From contig PBSM01000058.1 of the NCBI GenBank assembly GCA_002726245.1, positions 1 through 47,213 on the forward strand: DNA of 47,213 bases, given 5' to 3'. The notes beneath the pieces were generated by a model. The model ran no database searches. It was not told the DNA's origin and saw nothing but the letters and a program-made list of their open reading frames with translations. Shown in pieces: positions 7,699 through 16,431 of the stretch. Within the stretch, counting starts at the first letter, position 1, and every line of letters starts with the position of its first letter. Both the position numbers and the translations under genes were made by a program. Origin of the DNA: Planctomycetaceae bacterium. GTDB lineage: Bacteria; Planctomycetota; Planctomycetia; Pirellulales; Pirellulaceae.

Positions 7699-9750
7699 AT
7701 GCCGACATCTACCGTAAGTATTGAACAGCTATCGATTAACAGCATCCGCACGCTCTCCATGGACGCCGTCCAAAAAGCCACATGCGGCCACCCAGGTACA
7801 CCCATGGCCTTGGCTCCTGTGACCTACGCTTTGTGGCAGAATTGCCTCCGCTATGACCCGGCTCACGCTGAATGGCCAGCTCGCGATCGCTTCGTTCTGT
7901 CGTGCGGACACGCATCGATGCTGTTGTATTCGATCCTACATCTGGCTGGTGTGAAGAAGTCGAACGGCGAGTTAGGAATTACGCTCGGCAACATCAAAAA
8001 CTTCCGACAACTAGGCAGCCCCTGTGCTGGCCATCCTGAGTACGGTGATGCGCCCGGGATTGAAACGACGACCGGCCCGCTTGGGCAAGGCGTCGGCAAC
8101 AGCATTGGCATGGCAATGGCGGCGCAATGGTTCGCGGCTCGATATAACCAGCCGGGCTTTGATCTCTTTGACTACAACGTTTATGCGTTGTGCAGTGATG
8201 GCGACATTATGGAAGGCATCGGATGCGAGGCGGCTTCCGTCGCCGGCCATCTCAAGCTGAGTAACCTCTGCTGGATGTACGACGACAACCACATCACGAT
8301 TGAAGGCGACACGGAACTCGCGTTCAGCGAAGACGTCGTCCAGCGGTTCGAGGGACTCGGATGGAACGTCGTCAACGTCGATGACGCCAACGATGTCGAT
8401 GCATTGACGGCGGCGATCGAGAGCTTCAAGTCCACGGAAGACAAGCCGACCATTATCATCATTCGCAGCATCATCGGGTACGGTGCGCCCAACAAAGCGA
8501 ACAGTCACGAAGCTCACGGCGCCGCACTCGGTGAAGATGAAGTCCGACTGACGAAGGAAGCCTACGGTTGGCCGGTCGACGAACATTTTCTAGTCCCGGA
8601 AGAGGTTCCCGCCCACTTTGCGGCAGGCCTTGGTCAGCGCGGCGAGCAAGACTACGCGGATTGGTCCGCTCAGTTCTCCGACTACGAAGCCGCGCATCCC
8701 GAACTTGCCGCTCAACTGAAGAAGATCTGGAATCGCGAGTTACCAGACGGCTGGGACAAAGACATCCCGACGTTCGAGGCCAACGAGAAGGGACCGGCGA
8801 GCCGCGCTTCGTCGGGCCAGTTGCTCAACGCTATCGGGCCGAACTTCCCGTGGTTGATCGGCGGGTCGGCCGATTTGGCTCCGTCCAACAATACGGTGAT
8901 GAAGGACGCCGACACTGGCGAGTTCAGTACGACGAACCGCGGCGGACGCAACTTGCACTTTGGCGTTCGCGAACACTCGATGGCGGCGCTCTGCAACGGC
9001 CTGTCACTATCGGGAATACGTCCGTATTGCGGAACGTTCTTCGTCTTCACCGACTACATGCGACCGTCGATGCGGCTCGCGAGCATCATGCACCAACCGG
9101 TGCTGTACGTACTGACGCACGATTCCATCGGGCTCGGTGAAGACGGTCCAACACATCAGCCGGTCGAACATTTGGCCGCGTGCCGCGCGATCCCTGGTAT
9201 GCAAGTGATTCGCCCAGCCGACGCGAACGAAGTCGCCCAAGCTTATCGCAAGCTTGTTTCAGTCACGGATCAGCCAGCAGCACTCGTCTTGACGAGACAA
9301 GGGTTGGTGACACTCTGCCGCGACAAGTATGGCGACGCCGCGGGAACGGCAAAGGGTGGATATGTGCTGGCAGGCCGCGAAGGCACTCCCGATGTTATCC
9401 TGATGAGTACGGGCAGTGAGATTGGCATCTGCCTGGAGGCGGCTGATAAGCTGAACGCGGACGGCGTCAAGACCCGCGTTGTTAGCATGCCTTGTTGGCA
9501 ATGGTTCGACGAGCAGGACCAAGCTTACCGCGAGAGCGTACTCCCGCCGAGTGTCACCGCTCGCGTTGCCGTCGAAGCCGGCATTCGCCAAGGCTGGGAC
9601 CGCTATCTCGGGTCGGGAGGACGCTTTGTTGGCATGTCGAGTTTCGGCGCGTCGGCTCCACACACGCAGTTGTACGAAAAGTTCGGCATTACGGCTGACG
9701 CTATCGTTGCCGAAGCGAAGGCGTCGGTCCATACGTACGATCTAAAGTAA
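7699..9750 (+). CDS. tkt: Transketolase
   Basis: Thiamine-diphosphate enzyme moving two-carbon ketol units in the pentose phosphate pathway; 683 residues, a normal full length. N-terminal motifs are DAVQKATCGHPGTPMALAP and GPLGQGVGNSIGMA. The ThDP-binding stretch CSDGDIMEG ends in the DDNHITIEGDTE block. The pyrimidine-binding domain has the NLHFGVREHSMAALCNGL motif with its catalytic glutamate, followed by DSIGLGEDGPTHQPVEHLA. The C-terminal domain starts near ALVLTRQGL and ends VHTYDLK. The ATG at 7699 gives the normal N-terminus. The last 50 bases overlap the 3' end of the convergent DHDPS-family gene, so the two transcripts share an antisense overlap. Confidence 0.97.
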   Translation: MPTSTVSIEQLSINSIRTLSMDAVQKATCGHPGTPMALAPVTYALWQNCLRYDPAHAEWPARDRFVLSCGHASMLLYSILHLAGVKKSNGELGITLGNIKNFRQLGSPCAGHPEYGDAPGIETTTGPLGQGVGNSIGMAMAAQWFAARYNQPGFDLFDYNVYALCSDGDIMEGIGCEAASVAGHLKLSNLCWMYDDNHITIEGDTELAFSEDVVQRFEGLGWNVVNVDDANDVDALTAAIESFKSTEDKPTIIIIRSIIGYGAPNKANSHEAHGAALGEDEVRLTKEAYGWPVDEHFLVPEEVPAHFAAGLGQRGEQDYADWSAQFSDYEAAHPELAAQLKKIWNRELPDGWDKDIPTFEANEKGPASRASSGQLLNAIGPNFPWLIGGSADLAPSNNTVMKDADTGEFSTTNRGGRNLHFGVREHSMAALCNGLSLSGIRPYCGTFFVFTDYMRPSMRLASIMHQPVLYVLTHDSIGLGEDGPTHQPVEHLAACRAIPGMQVIRPADANEVAQAYRKLVSVTDQPAALVLTRQGLVTLCRDKYGDAAGTAKGGYVLAGREGTPDVILMSTGSEIGICLEAADKLNADGVKTRVVSMPCWQWFDEQDQAYRESVLPPSVTARVAVEAGIRQGWDRYLGSGGRFVGMSSFGASAPHTQLYEKFGITADAIVAEAKASVHTYDLK

Positions 9751-10654
9751 CGAGCAGTCGATCAAACAGCCGATCGATCTCTGCAGCGGTCTCGGGATCG
9801 AGTTCCCAACTGTAGGGCTGGCGGCGGCGTGTCGAAGCGAAGATGCCCTGTTTTACCAGCAGATACTTTTCGACAGCGAGGAAACCGTCGAGTCCGGCTT
9901 GCATTTGTAGGGCGACGATCGCGCAGAGTGGATAGTAGATCTCGTAGGCGCGATCTTCATCGCCGCTCTTCATCGCTCGCCACATCGCGACAATGCCGTC
10001 AAGCATTTCCATGCCGGGCATCGTGCCAGAGACGCCGCGGCGGAAGCTATCGATCAACAAGATTCCTCCGGAGCCTTCGAAGATCTTCGCGCGGCGGTCG
10101 CTCGCGTCGCGAAGCTTGGAAAGGTGCGGGCCGAAGGGAGCGGCTTCGGGCTTGAACAGAATCTTATCGGGGCCATATTGGTCGAGCAGCTCGATACAAG
10201 TTTCGATCGGGATCGGCCGACCGACGTAGGACGATGCATCCTGGATAATGAGCGGAATCTCGGCGGCTCCCGCGATCGCGCGGTAATACGCGACGATCTC
10301 TTCGACGGGCAAAGCCGAAGATATCGGCGGGATCGCCATCATCGCGGTTGCCCCGACGGCTTCGGCTTCACGCGCGAAATGCACCGCTTGCTTAGTGCTC
10401 TCCGCTCCGACACTCGCCACGAAGACTCCACGACCTGCGTTTAACTCGGCTAACGTTCGATGCAAATCGATCCGCTCGCTGGCAGACAGGCGTAGGATCT
10501 CGGAGACCATTCCAGTACAAAAGCCATTCGCCCCTTGATCGAAAGACCAGTTGATCTGCCGCGCAAGGCTCTCGAAATCAATCGAATCATCGTCGTCAAA
10601 GGGCGTGTGCGCGATCGGCAACACGCCACCAATCTCAATCTTTCCATCGATCAT
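9701..10654 (-). CDS. Dihydrodipicolinate synthase / N-acetylneuraminate lyase family protein
   Basis: TIM-barrel class I aldolase-type lyase of 317 residues. Visible: the N-terminal GVLPIAHTPFDDDDSIDF strand-loop, the substrate loop GANGFCTGMVSEILRLS in place of the common GTTGE, and the probable Schiff-base lysine in KILFKPEAAP at about residue 163. The usual YNVPGR-type block that supplies the catalytic tyrosine is not evident; QDASSYVGRP stands there, so true DapA activity is unlikely and a keto-acid or sugar-acid aldolase or dehydratase role fits better. The exact substrate is unknown. The end overlaps the end of tkt by 50 bases on the opposite strand. It is followed on the same strand side by the D-aminoacylase gene only after a divergent-free gap of about 60 bases. 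Confidence 0.85.
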   Translation of the reverse strand: MIDGKIEIGGVLPIAHTPFDDDDSIDFESLARQINWSFDQGANGFCTGMVSEILRLSASERIDLHRTLAELNAGRGVFVASVGAESTKQAVHFAREAEAVGATAMMAIPPISSALPVEEIVAYYRAIAGAAEIPLIIQDASSYVGRPIPIETCIELLDQYGPDKILFKPEAAPFGPHLSKLRDASDRRAKIFEGSGGILLIDSFRRGVSGTMPGMEMLDGIVAMWRAMKSGDEDRAYEIYYPLCAIVALQMQAGLDGFLAVEKYLLVKQGIFASTRRRQPYSWELDPETAAEIDRLFDRLLVTLDRTYGPTPSLRQR

Positions 10655-10715
10655 ATTTTCTCACCGATCTTGTCCGTCTTCGTTCGGAGGAAAAACGAAT
10701 GACAAAAAATGGGGA

Positions 10716-12257
10716 TCATGGTTTGTGTCGTAATGCACGACCCGCCAACTTACCTGTCACTTCGCCTTGATCGATGACAAGCTGGCCGTTGACGAACAAA
10801 TAGCGAACGCCAGTTGCGTATTGATGCGGCTGCTGGAAGGTTGCGGTGTCGCGAAATGCCTTAGGATCGAAGACCACGAGATCGGCAACGTTCCCTGGCT
10901 TGAGGTATCCTCGTTCTTTCATGCCGAGGATATCGGCGGGCAGTCCCGTCGCGCTGCGAATGGCTTGCTCGAGCGTGACGATTCCGCGTTCGATTGCGTA
11001 GTGACCGATCCTGCGAGGAAAGGTGCCGTAGTTCCGAGGATGAGGCACTGTATCGTTGGGAACTTTCGCGCCGCCATCACTAGCCACCGCCACGAACGGC
11101 TGCTGCATGATCAAACGCACTTCCTCTTCTTGCATGCCAAAGTTGACCATCGCAGCGCCACCGTTCGATTGGATCTCGATCACCAAGTCCAAAACGGAAC
11201 GGTCTTGCTCCTTCGCCAGTGACGCCAAGTCACGGCCCTGCCAGCCGCGGTTTTCAGAGTAGCTCGCGACAAACAAACTGGCTCCGCCGCTACGAGTTTC
11301 GATCGAACGTTCGATCTTCTGGCGGAGATTCGCTCCGTCTCGCTCGTCTTTCAAAGCGGCCGTGAACTTGATCGTCGTCCGGTACTCGTCAGGAACAACC
11401 ATCGCTCCGAGCGACGTGCTGCTGGCGATGTACGGGTATTGATCCGCCGTCACTTGCCGACCAGCGTCTCGGGCGGCTTGCACTTTGTGAACAGCGTCGG
11501 CCGCTAGTCCCCAGGCGGCTCGCCCGGATGCTTTGAAGTGAGAGATATGGACGGGCAGCGAGGCTTGTTCGCCGATCGCAAGTGTTTCGTCGATCGATTC
11601 CAGAAGCCGCGTGTTTTCATTGCGCATGTGCGACACGTAGATCCCGTTGTGTTTGCCCACGACTTTGGCAAGTTCGACCAATTCGGTTGTATCGGCATAT
11701 TTGCTGGGCACATAAATCAGCCCCGTGGACATGCCCCACGCGCCGGACTGCATCGCTTGATCGAAAAGCGTCTTCATCTGCGCGAGTTCCGCGGGCGTGG
11801 CGGGACGTTTCTCGCTGCCGATCACTTCGCGGCGGACTGCACCTTGCGGGATCAAGTGGGCAACGTTCGTCCCGGCGCCGTTCTTGTCGATCTGATCGAG
11901 ATACACTCCGACATCCGCTCGACCACCCCCACAGTTGCCGGTCACGATCGTCGTGACTCCCTGCGTGATGTAGTTCTTGTTCAATCGTGTTTCGGCTTGC
12001 GTGATGGGTCGGTCGCTGTGGTTGTGCAAATCAATGAAGCCCGGCGCGACAATCAGGCCACTCGCATCGATCACTGTCGCATCGGCTGATACTTCGAACT
12101 TGCCGATCGCGACGATGCGGCTTCCTTTGATGGCCAAGTCACCATGGATCGAGGGATTTCCGGCCCCGTCATGAATCGTTGCATTGCTGATGACAACGTC
12201 GGCATCGATCGGAGCACCAGCGATACTGAGGAGAATCGCGACGAAATACACAGGCAT
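10716..12257 (-). CDS. N-acyl-D-amino-acid deacylase (amidohydrolase family)
   Basis: Zinc-dependent amidohydrolase releasing D-amino acids from N-acyl forms; 513 residues. An N-terminal signal peptide (MPVYFVAILLSIAGAPIDA) suggests export. The D-aminoacylase pattern is clear: DVVISNATIHDGAGNP, the metal site FIDLHNHSDRPI, GVTTIVTGNCGGG, STGLIYVPSKYADTTEL, YVSHMRNENTRLLESIDE, VHISHFKASG, and near the end AVASDGGAKVPNDTVPHPRN with a catalytic aspartate, then the small beta domain LKPGNVADLVVFDP. Planctomycete genomes carry many such exported amidohydrolases. Class IV aminotransferase and DHDPS-family genes lie nearby, but no operon with them is evident. Confidence 0.92.
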   Translation of the reverse strand: MPVYFVAILLSIAGAPIDADVVISNATIHDGAGNPSIHGDLAIKGSRIVAIGKFEVSADATVIDASGLIVAPGFIDLHNHSDRPITQAETRLNKNYITQGVTTIVTGNCGGGRADVGVYLDQIDKNGAGTNVAHLIPQGAVRREVIGSEKRPATPAELAQMKTLFDQAMQSGAWGMSTGLIYVPSKYADTTELVELAKVVGKHNGIYVSHMRNENTRLLESIDETLAIGEQASLPVHISHFKASGRAAWGLAADAVHKVQAARDAGRQVTADQYPYIASSTSLGAMVVPDEYRTTIKFTAALKDERDGANLRQKIERSIETRSGGASLFVASYSENRGWQGRDLASLAKEQDRSVLDLVIEIQSNGGAAMVNFGMQEEEVRLIMQQPFVAVASDGGAKVPNDTVPHPRNYGTFPRRIGHYAIERGIVTLEQAIRSATGLPADILGMKERGYLKPGNVADLVVFDPKAFRDTATFQQPHQYATGVRYLFVNGQLVIDQGEVTGKLAGRALRHKP

Positions 12258-12302
12258 CTACCTCGCGTGTTGGAGTCGTTCTCGAAAGAAGTGCCTCTGG
12301 CC

Positions 12303-13271
12303 TTAGTACACAAGCGTGAAGAACAGGAAACCGCCGCCGACGACGATTGGCAACAACAACGGAACAAACAACAACAGAACGGCGGTGGTGGTCTGGTTGT
12401 CTGTTGCTCCATAGACCGCCTTGATCCCGTTAAACATTGCGATGAACCATAACAGCAACATGAAGCCGACGCCGAGCCCGGGGACGATATAGCACAATTG
12501 GATTGAACCACAAGAAAACGCGGTGATACGGAACGTCCGTTCGAAGTCTTTGTCCTTGATCCCTGCAACAGACAGCGTGCCATGCAGCAGTAACGTTTGA
12601 AGAAACGTGTGGATTAGCGTGGCGATGGCACCCCCAATAAAAACGGCAAAGAACACGATGACAAGACCGATAACGGCGGCAGCAGTAATTACCGTCGAGG
12701 CAACCTCAGCGCTTTCCTCATCCTCTTCGTCAGCAACATCGCTCGCCACACCCAGGATCCCAACCACGGCAATTGTCCGGCCAATAGTCACGTACAGGGC
12801 ACCGAAAAAGGAGCCAAAGACCGCGCCCAGAATGAGGTAGATCAGGGCTTTCTTGATACCTCCGGTCAGCCTCATCTCGCCGAACGCCGTGGCAGGATGA
12901 TTCATGACAGCGATGGCCGTGTCCCAATAGCGTTCCATCATGCCGCCGGCCGACGGGTTCTCCCAAGGCAACCCGATTCGCTTTATTTTCTTCTCCTCAT
13001 CAGCCTTCCCAAGAGACATCTTGAGCAGTTGCGCGTCGGTCTGCTTCGGCCCGCCGTGCGATTCCTCTTCTTCCTCGACTGGCTGGTCTTTCTTTTCCTC
13101 ACCCACCTCCGACCAGAACTCTTCGTCCTCAGGGCTCGCCGGGGCAGCGGCAACCCCAGCGGGTACTGTCACCACGCCCTGACACTTCGGACACTTTCCT
13201 TGTTTGCCTGCGGCAGCGTCAGGCAACTGCATCGAATGGCCGCAGTGCGGACACTGAAACTGTATGGGCAT
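12303..13271 (-). CDS. Zinc-ribbon multi-pass membrane protein, YIP1-like
   Basis: 322 residues from the ATG at 13269-13271. It begins with a zinc ribbon, MPIQFQCPHCGHSMQLP then GKCPKCQGVV, giving two CxxC knuckles 18 residues apart, followed by an acidic linker (PEDEEFWSEVGEEKKDQ, EEEEES). Four or more hydrophobic segments follow (ALIYLILGAVFGSFFGALYV, VIGLVIVFFAVFIGGAIATL, GLGVGFMLLLWFIAMFNGI and a C-terminal one), with spacing and sequence resembling the YIP1/DUF1282 membrane family. Function is unknown. An upstream in-frame ATG at 13421 would add 50 residues overlapping the next gene and is rejected because the sister gene starts in the same way (MPIEFFCPGCG). Probably cotranscribed with the triple zinc-ribbon gene. 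Confidence 0.82.
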   Translation of the reverse strand: MPIQFQCPHCGHSMQLPDAAAGKQGKCPKCQGVVTVPAGVAAAPASPEDEEFWSEVGEEKKDQPVEEEEESHGGPKQTDAQLLKMSLGKADEEKKIKRIGLPWENPSAGGMMERYWDTAIAVMNHPATAFGEMRLTGGIKKALIYLILGAVFGSFFGALYVTIGRTIAVVGILGVASDVADEEDEESAEVASTVITAAAVIGLVIVFFAVFIGGAIATLIHTFLQTLLLHGTLSVAGIKDKDFERTFRITAFSCGSIQLCYIVPGLGVGFMLLLWFIAMFNGIKAVYGATDNQTTTAVLLLFVPLLLPIVVGGGFLFFTLVY

Positions 13272-13347
13272 CGAGAACTCCAAGACGGACGAGATAGCGA
13301 TCGCGCCCAATGCTATCCCGAAACCGCGGGAAAAACTAGCCGCGAGC

Positions 13348-14568
13348 CTAGCTGAAGCTCGAAGAGACCGGCTTCTGACTGAGCGCGACCAGCCCCCAGA
13401 TTCCAATGGGTATTCCGGCAACGCAGAAGCAGCCGCACGGAAGGATCGCGAAGATCGATCCCGCGATGCATAACCCCCAGGTTTTGAGACGCGTCATTTG
13501 GATCCCGCCGGCCAGGGTTACGCAACTTCCGAGGAACATGACGAGTGCTGACACGCCGCGCATTGTCCACATCAATGCGGCGAAGCTGTCCTGCTGGTCT
13601 GGCGTGAGTTGCTGTTGTTGTGCATGCTCTTCGATCCTCGCCTCGAAGACGAGCGCCAAGCCAAGCGTGATGATGTTTCCGCCTCCGATGATCGCCAACA
13701 AGATCCCGCAGACAAGCACGGCACCCGATGCGCCACCGTGCTGCGGACGAACGACTTTCGCCACGGCCGAGCTTCCCATTGGTAGAGCGGATGTGGCGTA
13801 CGGATTTGGCATGGCAACGCCAAGTCCGCCGGTGTTGCTACCGAGGTCGAGCGCGCCCAGATCGTCAAGCGGATTCAGGCCAGCGCCTCCGGTCGGAGTT
13901 ACTCCACTTCCGGCGAAGGGGTCTGTGTCGGCCGGTAACGGAGTCAGCCCAGGGACCGCTGCTGCGGAGTTGCCTGCGTTGTCTATCGGCGTGAGGCCGC
14001 TTCCCGCAAACGGGTCTAGTTCGCCTGGCAGCGGAGTTAGCCCAGGACTAGCGGTTGATTCTGTGGGGATCTTGATGACAGCTTGGCATCGCGGGCATTG
14101 GCCCATCTGGCCGGCGGCAGACGAATTGACGCGGACCAGCTTCTCGCACTGCGAGCAGCGAAATTCGATCTTACGAGTGGCGGGCGTTGTGGGCGAGGCG
14201 GCAGGCTTAGGCGTTCCCTTCCATCGCTGTTCGCTGGCCGCCCTTTGGGCCGTTTGTATTTGTGCCGCTTCTGACAGCGTTGGAATCGGAATGATCGTCG
14301 CGCAATGCGGACATTGGCCCTTCTTGCCCGCGTTCGCAGTCGGAACCTGTAGCGACCGGCCACAGTTGTTGCAAGCCAGCGAGATCGTATCGCGTGCGCC
14401 AAGTGAAGGTTCGTTCCCGGCGTCCGGTTGAGGTGTACTCGATAGGACGGAACTCTGCGGAATGAGCACTTTCGTCTGGCAACTGGGACAGCGCCCTTTA
14501 CGACCACCCGTGTCATCGGGTGTCCGCATCAGCTTGCCGCAACCAGGACAAAAGAACTCAATCGGCAT
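13348..14568 (-). CDS. Triple zinc-ribbon membrane protein
   Basis: 406 residues. Three successive zinc ribbons of one design: FFCPGCGKLMRTP...GRCPSCQ, LACNNCGRSLQVP...GQCPHCA and FRCSQCEKLVRVN...GQCPRCQ. A linker then contains an internal repeat (PGLTPLP, DPFAGSG and TP-rich, at least twice), followed by four hydrophobic segments (GAVLVCGILLAIIGGGNIIT, a second around VSALVMFLGSCVTLAGGI, then GLCIAGSIFAILPCGC and AGIPIGIWGLVAL). The membrane part resembles small Tim44/TM2-like planctomycete proteins, but I do not recognise a named function. It begins MPIEFFCPGCG, very like the neighbouring YIP1-like protein, suggesting duplication and swapping of the ribbon module. Confidence 0.8.
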   Translation of the reverse strand: MPIEFFCPGCGKLMRTPDDTGGRKGRCPSCQTKVLIPQSSVLSSTPQPDAGNEPSLGARDTISLACNNCGRSLQVPTANAGKKGQCPHCATIIPIPTLSEAAQIQTAQRAASEQRWKGTPKPAASPTTPATRKIEFRCSQCEKLVRVNSSAAGQMGQCPRCQAVIKIPTESTASPGLTPLPGELDPFAGSGLTPIDNAGNSAAAVPGLTPLPADTDPFAGSGVTPTGGAGLNPLDDLGALDLGSNTGGLGVAMPNPYATSALPMGSSAVAKVVRPQHGGASGAVLVCGILLAIIGGGNIITLGLALVFEARIEEHAQQQQLTPDQQDSFAALMWTMRGVSALVMFLGSCVTLAGGIQMTRLKTWGLCIAGSIFAILPCGCFCVAGIPIGIWGLVALSQKPVSSSFS

Positions 14569-14623
14569 CCGATGCTCCAGCCGTTTGCTGCTCCAGTGTT
14601 TTGGAACCTGTACGCACTGCCTG

Positions 14624-15232
14624 TTAATACCTGTGAGGTTCGCCGTCGCTTGTCGATGTCCAATCCGTGACCTTCCAATTGGTTACAACGGCGGCCACAA
14701 ACGGTTCGAACACATGCTTGATTCGAATCGGCACCTGCTCGATCGTTCCTGCGATCGTCAACAAGTCGCCTCGCCGCAACTGCTTGGCCAGTTCCAGGTC
14801 AATCTCTTCGCCGATTCGCAAGCCAACTCGCTTCGACAACAGGAACGCACGTTGAGTGGACGGCGTGCCGCCATACCAGCGAGTACCAAGATTGCCGAAC
14901 AGCGGAGGTGTGTCATGCCGCAGGACCATTCGCATCCTACCCGCGTCCTCGACTTCGACGAAGACTTCGACCGGCGTCACCCGTGTGATTCGAGCCGTCA
15001 CGTCGAGGGAACTGCCTGCCATCTCCTGAGCTTGTCTCGTCAATGTCTCGACCCGCTCTTCGTACTGGAAGTAGTTGTCCTTGTACAAGTCGGTATCGGC
15101 GACGTCCGCGCCGAAAGCGACAAGCGTTTCGTATTCGATCGCGGCTGCAACCGGTTCGGCGGCGTCGGCTGATAACAGCGTGGCGGAATTAAAAAGAACG
15201 CAGGCGGCCAACAGGCATCGGAATGACAACAT
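14624..15232 (-). CDS. Secreted protein of unknown function
   Basis: 202 residues from the ATG at 15230-15232, chosen because it opens with a signal peptide (MLSFRCLLAACVLFNSATLL, cleavage probably near SADAAEP). An ATG at 15280 would add 16 residues before the signal and is less likely. The mature part is a soluble beta-rich protein with the stretches VTARITRVTPVEVFVEVED, VGLRIGEEIDLELAKQLRRG and DLLTIAGTIEQVPIRI. The alternation and the LLTIAGTIEQV strand recall OB-fold or tRNA_anti-like planctomycete proteins, but this is only a resemblance. No catalytic motif was recognised. It is followed by the zinc-ribbon genes on the same strand; the 15314-15394 palindrome lies just upstream. Confidence 0.65.
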   Translation of the reverse strand: MLSFRCLLAACVLFNSATLLSADAAEPVAAAIEYETLVAFGADVADTDLYKDNYFQYEERVETLTRQAQEMAGSSLDVTARITRVTPVEVFVEVEDAGRMRMVLRHDTPPLFGNLGTRWYGGTPSTQRAFLLSKRVGLRIGEEIDLELAKQLRRGDLLTIAGTIEQVPIRIKHVFEPFVAAVVTNWKVTDWTSTSDGEPHRY

Positions 15233-15313
15233 CGCTTCTGACTCCTCGACACGGTTGTGAATGGTAATCGAGGTTTCCATTGTAGTTGGAGAGGCTCGCT
15301 AGATCACGGCTAG

Positions 15314-15394
15314 AGTAGGTCCCACGAGCCGAGCCGGACCTGGAAGTGTGCGGAACTCCGCGATTCAGGTCCCGCTCGGCTCGCGGGACCTACT
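15314..15394. repeat. 29-base inverted repeat, GGTCCC...GGGACC family
   Basis: Arms at 15314-15342 and 15366-15394 match as reverse complements at 27 of 29 positions, around a loop of 23 bases. The outer ends read AGTAGGTCCC and GGGACCTACT. The same GTAGGTCCC...GGGACCTAC ends recur at 19601-19675 and, as GTAGGTCAC...GTGACCTAC, at 35724-35835, so this is one dispersed family. The right end stops two bases before the stop codon of the PhoD-like gene. Confidence 0.88.
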
Positions 15395-15396
15395 TA

Positions 15397-16302
15397 CTAG
15401 AGTTCGGCTAAATCAATCCGCTTCTCGAGGCGCTCGGCTCCATCCACGTCGCGAATCTGCAGTGACAGACGACCGACCTCCCAGTCGATCAGCACCGCGC
15501 CGTAGTTTTCGCGATGGAAGGTGTTGTTTAGGGCACGAAACCGGTTGACCGTCGGTGTGCCTCGCGGGTGTACTTGGTTCAAACTGCTCGAAGTCAGCTC
15601 GTGGATCGGATAGGGAACACCTTCTTCAATGGATGACAATTCGGACCAATGACGGGCGCCATTGATCATGACGATGCCCGCTGCTTTTGTCTTCGCAAGC
15701 AACTCGAACAGGCGCGATCGCTCCAGCGGCAAGTTGGACCATGTTTCTTGTCCGGACGCGGCCGGAAGACATTGAATGCTCGTGACGAGGACACGCAACT
15801 CGGCGGGATCATGAAGCTGCTCTTCGAGCCAAGCCCACTGAGCCTCTCCCAGCATGGTGGCAGTCGGATCGGGATTCGGCACATACGCGCCGCCCGTTCG
15901 CCGTTCACCTCTCTTCAGTGCGTTCCGGAAGTAGCGCGTGTCCAACAGCAAGACTTGGACCCGGTTCCCTTTCGGACCGAAGATCTTTGCATCGTAGACA
16001 CCCGGCCGCTGGCGTCGAACCGAATCGGGTGCATCGTTCCAGAAGTCAACGAAGAGCCGCTGCGACTCCATTCGCTTCGGATATTCGGCTCCGCCGTCGT
16101 TCACGCCATAATCGTGGTCGTCCCAGGTGGCGAGTATCGGGCAGGTGCCGAGCAGGCGTTTGAACCCAGCATCTGCTTTCAGCTTTTCGTACTTCGCATG
16201 CATCACCGCCATGTCTTCGGCGGAGCAGACGGATGCCGCCAAGAACAACAGCATCGCAGCTTGAAGGTGCAATTTGGACATCGGGCTCGCTTTCGTCGGC
16301 AT
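15397..16302 (-). CDS. PhoD-like alkaline phosphatase/phosphodiesterase, N-terminal metal-site segment missing
   Basis: 301 residues. A signal peptide (LQAAMLLFLAASVCSAED) runs straight into AVMHAKYEKLKADAGFKRLL and then the family block CPILATWDDHDYGVNDGGAE, QVLLLDTRYFRNALKRG, EAQWAWLEEQL and INGARHWSEL. In intact PhoD-like enzymes about 60-80 residues stand between the signal and the KYEKL helix, including the GSC motif and the GDN-type metal-binding loop. Here that segment is absent, and the reading frame is clean across the junction. The later motif is NGARHWSE where many relatives have SGDRHxAE. It is therefore either inactive, altered, or has lost one metal site. MSK at residues 8-10 is an alternative start. 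Confidence 0.8.
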   Translation of the reverse strand: MPTKASPMSKLHLQAAMLLFLAASVCSAEDMAVMHAKYEKLKADAGFKRLLGTCPILATWDDHDYGVNDGGAEYPKRMESQRLFVDFWNDAPDSVRRQRPGVYDAKIFGPKGNRVQVLLLDTRYFRNALKRGERRTGGAYVPNPDPTATMLGEAQWAWLEEQLHDPAELRVLVTSIQCLPAASGQETWSNLPLERSRLFELLAKTKAAGIVMINGARHWSELSSIEEGVPYPIHELTSSSLNQVHPRGTPTVNRFRALNNTFHRENYGAVLIDWEVGRLSLQIRDVDGAERLEKRIDLAEL

Positions 16303-16431
16303 GGACGGGGCTTGTGTCGTGGGAAGCTTATTGCTTCCGCGCTAACAAGATTGTGTCGCCATGACGCGCGAGCCGCCAGGGGCAGAGGCCGCTCAAGTGG
16401 TCATCTCAGCCACCTTACGAGCTGAGTTCGA

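Noticed and set aside
7503..7724. Plus-strand frame of 73 codons overlapping the tkt start
   Set aside because: It begins inside a palindromic element and overlaps the transketolase start; no family resemblance and no ribosome site.
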